A model generated the notes under the pieces. The model ran no database searches. It saw only the letters and a program-made list of their open reading frames with translations, and was not told the origin of the DNA. A DNA stretch of 64,000 bases from Dyella nitratireducens (GTDB lineage: Bacteria; Pseudomonadota; Gammaproteobacteria; Xanthomonadales; Rhodanobacteraceae), in NCBI RefSeq assembly GCF_014642835.1, contig NZ_BMJA01000001.1, positions 1,597,267-1,661,266 of the forward strand. Direction: 5' to 3'. The position numbers and the translations under genes are program-made. This document shows, piece by piece, positions 62,893-64,000 of this stretch (the first letter of the stretch is position 1; the number at the start of each line of letters is the position of its first letter).

Positions 62893-64000
62893 TCAAAATT
62901 CCTTCCACACGTCGCTGTCGGTCGTCGCCGGTACTGGACGGCGCGATGCGGCAGCCGGCGGCGCGGACTGGCGCACGGCGGCGAAAACCGCTTCCGTTTC
63001 AGCCATGATTTCCGCCGCCTTCGGCTTGGCCGGCGCGGCGGCTGCCGCCTCCTCACCGATACGGAAGAAGCCCACCTGCCGCGACAATTCGCCGGCCTGT
63101 TCGTGCATGGCGCGAGCGGCAGCGGAAGCTTCTTCCACCAGCGCGGCGTTCTGCTGCGTCATCTCGTCCATCTGCGACACGGCGTTGTTGACCTGGTCGA
63201 TGCCGGCCGATTGTTCCTGGCTGGCGGCGGCGATCTCGGCCACGATGTCGGTCACCTTCTTCACGCTGTCGACGATGTCGGCCAGCGCTTTGCCGGATTG
63301 GTCCACCAGTTCCGTACCTGCGCGCACCTTGTCGGCGCTGTCGTTGATCAGCAGCTTGATTTCCTTCGCCGCACCCGCGCTGCGCTGCGCGAGGTTGCGC
63401 ACTTCCGTCGCCACCACCGCGAAGCCGCGGCCTTGTTCGCCGGCACGTGCCGCTTCCACAGCGGCGTTCAACGCGAGCAGGTTGGTCTGGAAGGCAATCT
63501 CGTCGATCAGGCTGACGATGTCGGAAATCTTGCGGCTCGACGTGTTGATCTCGCGCATCGCGGTCACCGCCTGCGCCGCCACTTCACCACCGCGCTCGGC
63601 CTGTTCGCGCGCACCGCGTGCAAGCTGGTTGGCGTGGCTGGCGTTTTCGGCGTTCTGCTTCACGGTGGAAGTCATTTCTTCCATTGACGAGGCGGTTTCT
63701 TCCAGGCTGGAGGCCTGTTCCTGCGTGCGTTGGCTCAGGTCGTCATTGCCGCGTGCGATCTGCTGCGCTGCCGTGCTGACCGCATCGGAGCCATTGCGCA
63801 CTTCGGCGACGATGTCCACCAGGCGCTGGTCCATCGTGCGCAGCGCGGTGAGCAGTTGTGCCAGCTCGTCCGTGCCTTTCACGTCGATGGCGTGGCCGAG
63901 TTTGCCGCCCGCGATTTCGTTGGCCACCTTCATGGCGTAGCCCAGGGCATGCGAGATCGAACGGATCAGCAAGACCGAACGCAGCGCCGCGAACAACAGG
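62893..64000 (-). CDS. methyl-accepting chemotaxis protein, 5' part missing at window edge
   Basis: C-terminal 369 residues only; the frame runs off at position 64000. After the last membrane helix come a HAMP domain ([22 protein letters not shown]) and the signalling hairpin with the tip [42 protein letters not shown]. The C-terminus DSDVWKEF carries a W-x-x-F pattern like the CheR-tethering pentapeptide NWETF. It is probably the first or an earlier gene of the chemotaxis operon. Confidence 0.93.
   Translation of the reverse strand, partial: LLFAALRSVLLIRSISHALGYAMKVANEIAGGKLGHAIDVKGTDELAQLLTALRTMDQRLVDIVAEVRNGSDAVSTAAQQIARGNDDLSQRTQEQASSLEETASSMEEMTSTVKQNAENASHANQLARGAREQAERGGEVAAQAVTAMREINTSSRKISDIVSLIDEIAFQTNLLALNAAVEAARAGEQGRGFAVVATEVRNLAQRSAGAAKEIKLLINDSADKVRAGTELVDQSGKALADIVDSVKKVTDIVAEIAAASQEQSAGIDQVNNAVSQMDEMTQQNAALVEEASAAARAMHEQAGELSRQVGFFRIGEEAAAAAPAKPKAAEIMAETEAVFAAVRQSAPPAAASRRPVPATTDSDVWKEF

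Overview
The window looks like a chromosomal segment of a GC-rich gammaproteobacterium of the order Xanthomonadales, most likely Rhodanobacteraceae (a Dyella, Luteibacter or Frateuria relative). This rests on a TonB receptor with the TVTVTG plug start, secreted S9, M61 and gluzincin-type peptidases, the DUF2076, DUF4386 and DUF1328 families, many dispersed palindromic repeats, and no insertion sequence, prophage or CRISPR. The genus is inferred from gene content only.

Layout. 0.3-3.5 kb: a TonB-dependent receptor. 3.6-11.5 kb (minus): an MdtABC-like tripartite efflux operon (adaptor plus two RND pumps). 12-16.8 kb: cytochrome c5, a hydrolase, ZapE, a CorC/HlyC-type membrane protein and two small envelope proteins. 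16.8-21.9 kb: the class Ia ribonucleotide reductase locus nrdA-(small ORF)-nrdB. In front of it lie, in order, two DnaA boxes, a sigma70-type promoter, a cobalamin riboswitch and a 266-bp nested palindrome. 22-24 kb: a VapBC-type pair with a visible operator, and a DUF2076 protein. 24-28.9 kb: a BlaI-type repressor with two perfect operators, an M56 (BlaR1-like) membrane protease with a coiled-coil tail, and two MacB/FtsX-type permeases without an ATPase. 29-36.8 kb: two coupled secreted peptidases, a thioesterase, a GST, a divergent LysR/aldo-keto reductase pair and QueF. 36.9-41 kb: a lipoprotein and an MprF-VirJ/AcvB pair, expected to make and hydrolyse lysyl-phosphatidylglycerol. 41-52 kb: small enzymes, regulators, a 47-residue zinc-finger-like protein missed by ordinary ORF thresholds, a beta-helix secreted protein and a class A beta-lactamase homologue with an odd KCG motif. 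52.4 kb: tRNA-Arg(CCG). 52.6-58 kb: an M61 peptidase, an outer-membrane barrel, a tandem pair of small secreted paralogues, and an amidase/periplasmic-partner pair. 58.4-64 kb (minus): a chemotaxis operon MCP / cheR-cheD-cheB-MCP-STAS, running off the right edge.

Most interesting points. (1) The tandem secreted paralogues at 55.7 and 56.3 kb are each preceded by a near-consensus flagellar sigma28 (FliA) promoter, which suggests they are late flagellar/chemotaxis regulon members of unknown role. (2) nrdAB carries DnaA-box and B12-riboswitch signals together, followed by a large cruciform-forming element inside the leader. (3) Two dispersed REP-like repeat families form hairpins with GNRA-like loops, and one family supplies the stop codon of two different genes. 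(4) A chemoreceptor and CheD share the C-terminal tail E(I/V)ELF. (5) A Tae1-like Cys/His amidase overlaps a gene for a secreted partner, as in effector/immunity pairs.

Start codons were chosen by ribosome-binding site, signal peptide and family alignment from memory. No database search was run.
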